This document shows positions 60,606 through 64,000 of a stretch of DNA of 64,000 bases, in pieces. How positions within the stretch are numbered: the stretch's first letter is position 1; each line of letters opens with the position of its first letter. The notes beneath the pieces were generated by a model that worked only from the letters and a program-made list of their open reading frames with translations, ran no database searches and was not told where the DNA came from. Source of the stretch: Sepiola atlantica (Eukaryota; Mollusca; Cephalopoda; Sepiida; Sepiolidae); assembly GCA_963556195.1 (NCBI GenBank), contig OY744525.1, positions 74,234,479-74,298,478 of the forward strand, in the 5' to 3' direction. Both the position numbers and the translations under genes were made by a program.

Positions 60606-62300
60606 ACCAGAGATGACTGTTGAAAACTGGTACCACAGAGGCAATTTTCAAGCTAGCAGGGAAGCAAGATTCTGCAAGGCATTTGTTATAGACTTTATAG
60701 AGGACAGGGGCCAGCTCAGCAGAGCATTTCTTTATAACTATAGCATAAATAAGATCTGTTCCACATGCTTTGGAAGTGTCGAAATTTTTCATTATAGCCC
60801 GAACATGGGAACAGATGATAATCACATCATCTTGTATGGTTTCTATCCGTACTGGAAAATTATGGAGACAGGTGGTTTGCAGATACCAGTGTGGAGTTTA
60901 TGACAAACTGCTGGGCAAGCAGTTCAGTCTTATCAGTTACCATTGAAGTGACTTCATTGTGGTTGAATAGTGGGGAAATTGTTGATTCCCCATTGTTCAC
61001 CACACTATTATAGATTGCGAGTTCCTAATTTCTGTGATGCAATGAAATTTCTAGTCATCTCAGTTTACCTACTCTTAACTACGGCCATTATACTCCTACA
61101 ATAGTTTCTTGATACTATAAATGATTGCCTACTTTTAGCTGACTTGTGGCAGTTAAAACGGTAGAATGTTTGGTGATTATGTGCAACAGCAGCTGCAGAG
61201 GTTGAAATGAACCATTGGGAAAATTAAGCTTTAGAATTTCTGCATTGGGACAAGATTGTTTTAACTCATTTAGTTACCTCGTCTGCATAATGTTCAGCAA
61301 GGAGAGAAAAAGTTTTAGTCCAAGGTGCATCTCTGAAAGATTCCCAATTAGCAGGTTGAAAATATCTGGTTGTTTTAAGAAATTGGGCTTCTGTTTGGGG
61401 TCAGGGATTTATGCTGATATCAACCGTTATTACGAGGTGATCAGCATTCTCAAGTGGGCTATGGACATTTGTCACACAAGCCAAGGGTCATCAGGAATAG
61501 GTCGAGAAGTGAGGCCTGCTGGTCCTCATGATCTGGAAGGCAAGTCGGGAAGGTGATGGTTTGTGTAAGGCTATCAAGAAGCTGTGTGTGCTATTAGACT
61601 GTGGAGTTTGAGAAAAAGAGCCAATTGATATAGTAGAAATTAAAATCCCCAAATATATAAATTTGAGTGCTCAGATCATCGTAAAGTGCTGGGTCCATAA
61701 TATTAGAGACATAGTCAATTAGGGTACAGTCCTGGCTCGAGAAGGAACAGTATAGAAAATGTAGGTAACTAATGCTGCATTGTATGGTTAATCGAAAGCA
61801 CCTGTAGGCCTGATCTTCGGATTTTAGACTAAGTTCTCTTGTTAAGGGAAGTGTGTTATAGATATAGACTCTAATTGTGTATATGTGTATCTGAGTTTAT
61901 ACAGCAGAGTGGGAGATATACTGGCATATCAAAATGAATTTAGATTGAGGAGTTTAGATTTGTTTTGCATAGTAATAGGATATCGGGGGTTATTACATGG
62001 GGGAAGGATTCTACATCATCAAGGTTATTTCTAAGTTCCCAGATATTTGAAGAAAGCCTCAAGGGAGGATGTGATTTATTTGTTTTTAGTGGGGCGTCTG
62101 GTTTCATTTTTTTTTATTTAGTATTATCATGTTTCTTTTGATAGAGTGGCTTTGGACTATGTGGGTGTTTGTTGGATGTCGAAAACAAAGTGCACACAAG
62201 TAGAATATTAGCTGAATCTGTATCTACGGGGTTGTGGACTCTGAAATCCCTACCGTAAATAAGTGCAGGCTCCCCCATGCATGACATGGCACTAGAAGTA
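60606..62300 (-). pseudogene. Jockey/CR1-like LINE: AP endonuclease and start of RT
   Basis: Minus strand, several frames. About 62090: SSNIWELRNNLDDVESFP, then TPDILLLCKTNLNSSI (endonuclease start, the Glu of the usual C-E-T motif now Lys). Next come MPVYLPL, then SSQDCTLIDYVSNIMDPALY and IYIFGDFNFYYINW (catalytic GDFN intact), FPTCLPDHEDQQASLLDLFL, NADHLVITVDI (the D-H catalytic pair). A decayed linker follows, then RT N-terminus FDTSKACGTDLIYAIVIKKC, SAELAPVLYKVYNKCLAESC and FPASLKIASVVPVF, ending at a CCACCA run near 60606. The rest of the RT is absent. A 57-codon frame at 62127-62297 may be the ORF's 5' part. Same lineage as 20316-21505. Confidence 0.8.
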
Positions 62301-62834
62301 CTCTGATATTATACAAATGTTGTTAGAACAGCTGCTTTTAGGACTACCTTAAAGTTAAGACTCCTGTACTAGCAGTCAGAAACAGCAGCCAGACACACTG
62401 TTAAATCTGAACCCCTAACCTGTCAGAACAAGAGCGGCTCAGACTAGCCATGTGAAACTGAATGACAAGCATTTATCCTCATGTTATCCAGATAAAGAGA
62501 AAAAGAGATAGAGGGTGGCTTGGTGTTGTTTAGCATATTTTAAAAGGGACTTGGAGAGAGAGAGAGAGAGCATAAAACCTGACTTAAGAAAAAGGGTGTA
62601 ACAAAATAATACTTCAACGATATGATTGCTTACAAGTAGATGAAGTGAATTAAAATTTTGAATTAAAAGAATACATCTTTCTGTTTGTGGAGGTTACAAA
62701 CTAATCAATTATGTTTTCCATTAAAGCTGTTGATGTCACACTCATTCAAATTACATTTTAAATGAGTTTTTATTCATAATTTGTGCTTATTTTATTTGTT
62801 TATGTAAGCCTCATCTCAGTAAAAAGATTATGTG
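62301..62834. other. No gene recognised
   Basis: May include the 5' UTR of the LINE to its left; a GA run lies at 62550-62570. Confidence 0.4.
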
Positions 62835-63100
62835 AAAAATAAGCTGAACTAATAACAACGAGTCAAACGAGTTGGAACAAAAGAAGCGGGGAATAGATCA
62901 GACAATTCTGAAGAACACATGCCATAATAGTATTTATAGAAAAGACTGAGACCAGCAACATCACGTCTGCGAGAGAGAGGGTGTAGAGAAGGAAGGGTGG
63001 TACCAACCCAACTAGAGATACATTTCTTAACCTTATCAAGAACCCTCAAATGGAATAGAGATTCACCAGCCCAAATATGACAACGGTACTCCATACAATG
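62835..63100 (-). pseudogene. LINE RT C-terminal fragment (same lineage)
   Basis: Open minus frame 62849-63094: MEYRCHIWAGESLFHLRVLD, KVKKCISSWVG, LHPLSRRRDVAGLSLFYKYY, GMCSSELSDLFPASF, TRLTR. This matches the segment after IEYCCHIWAGA in the 20.3-kb copy. It lies upstream (minus strand) of the endonuclease part at 60.6-62.3 kb, so it is a separate insertion. Confidence 0.8.
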
Positions 63101-63904
63101 CTGTTCCCTTACATGTTAAAAACAGAATACACATGCGATTCACAGACACTTTCCTGCTCACTTTCTTTGAGACATCCACACTCAGCCCTGATCTTAGGGC
63201 CATACACATCAACATGAAGCTAGTTGCTTCTCTCAATTGTTCCACCTTGGGGAGTGGTGGGCAGGTTTGGCTGCCTCTTCAGCTGTGTCACTATCCGGAC
63301 ACATTGATGCTGATGAATCTTTCACAGGCCACCTAATGATGTGCTGTCATGGTTACTAGTCGCATCTGCTCCAGTCAAAGGATTTAATGTGGGCGATAGA
63401 CCTCCATTACTGACCCTTTTTTTTTTTCAAATCACATCTAGCATTGCTTATGTGACACTTTTACACAGATAGTATCTCCCATTTTATAAAGGTCAGGATT
63501 TGAATATTCAAGTAATGGTACAACATTAACACCCTTTATACGAGTCTTGTTAGTTTACTCGAGAAAGGGAGATCACTCTAAAAACTTATCACTATAACTC
63601 TTATATCTCAATACAAAGGAAGATGTGTATGTGTATGAGATTAGCTGGTGCTGTCATTCTTTAACGTTTTATTATGTCAATATACTACCTCCATGATGCA
63701 CATTGTGTCATTGCAGCAATGTGCTTAATGGAATGATGAGATTTCTTTAATATCCTCTGAAGGCACTTGGGTTCACCAGAACCTCATTCGAGGACCTCAG
63801 ATCTTTGTAAACTTCATTCATTTTTCTCCACAGAATTCAGCATTCCTCTTTCAAAGAACATTTACTTCAACTACCGGATGATATTGAGAGTATATTTGCC
63901 TTCC
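63101..63904. other. No gene recognised
   Basis: Overlapping frames at 63063-63245(-) and 63133-63336(+) have no motif; poly-T at 63417-63428. Confidence 0.45.
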
Positions 63905-64000
63905 CTCCAAGAAGTTAGATATAAGGTTAGGTGTGGTTTTAAAAAGCCAGCACAGTACGATAAGCGCAATCTGGCCTACAAAAATGCCTGAGCAGCCCCG
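63905..64000. repeat. GC-rich dispersed repeat, partial, at window edge
   Basis: AAGTTAGATATAAGGTTAGG and AAAATGCCTGAGCAGCCCCG parallel 54238-54375; continues outside the window. Confidence 0.5.

Overview
The window looks like repeat-dense, gene-free DNA from an animal genome, most likely a coleoid cephalopod such as an octopus. That assignment is an inference. It rests on the mix of tRNA-headed SINEs, Penelope-like elements (PLEs), RTE-like and jockey/CR1-like LINEs and mariner relics, and on about 40 long (TA)n tracts in 64 kb. I found no convincing host exon, intact tRNA, bacterial gene or virus. Most long open frames are translated microsatellites or shadows of decayed transposons.

Layout. 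0-6.7 kb: a 3' LINE fragment, a complete internally deleted mariner with TA duplications, a GC-rich insert between (TAA)n tracts, and decayed LINE and dispersed repeats. 6.4-13.9 kb: the densest part, with three tRNA-headed SINEs carrying hammerhead-ribozyme motifs, PLE foldbacks with central hammerheads, and one PLE (RT end plus GIY-YIG endonuclease) between inverted arms of about 400 bp. 13.9-19 kb: Helitron-like and U2-headed repeats, another hammerhead SINE, and a 430-bp repeat that recurs at 57.5 kb. 20-26 kb: a jockey/CR1-like reverse transcriptase enclosed by an inverted repeat, an RTE LINE, a mariner C-terminus and a second LINE 3' end. 25.6-28 kb: a degenerate minisatellite split by that LINE. 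29-37 kb: two copies of one DDE transposon, TG-rich arrays, a second deleted mariner, a foldback and a Helitron-like element. 37-49 kb: inverted Helitron-like pair, C-rich minisatellite, second U2-headed repeat, foldbacks and LINE tails. 49.8-51.4 kb: a second PLE between inverted hammerhead arms. 51.5-64 kb: more hammerhead SINEs, LINE 3' ends, a 5S-rRNA-derived relic, and a LINE endonuclease-RT remnant.

Main message. The same catalytic-RNA core (CTGANGA, stem II, GAAA) recurs about 17 times in two kinds of retroelement. In the SINEs it lies just 3' of a tRNA-like head; stem I and stem III pair while their sequences change from copy to copy. In the PLEs it sits in inverted terminal arms, points outward and has a short palindromic stem III. 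Hammerheads in PLEs are established knowledge. A tRNA-plus-hammerhead SINE that repeatedly abuts (TA)n is the best candidate here for something under-described. The second candidate is a repeat family headed by the 5' end of U2 snRNA. Many hammerhead copies have substitutions or a mismatch at the base of stem II, so activity is not assured. All similarities were judged by eye; no search or alignment was run.
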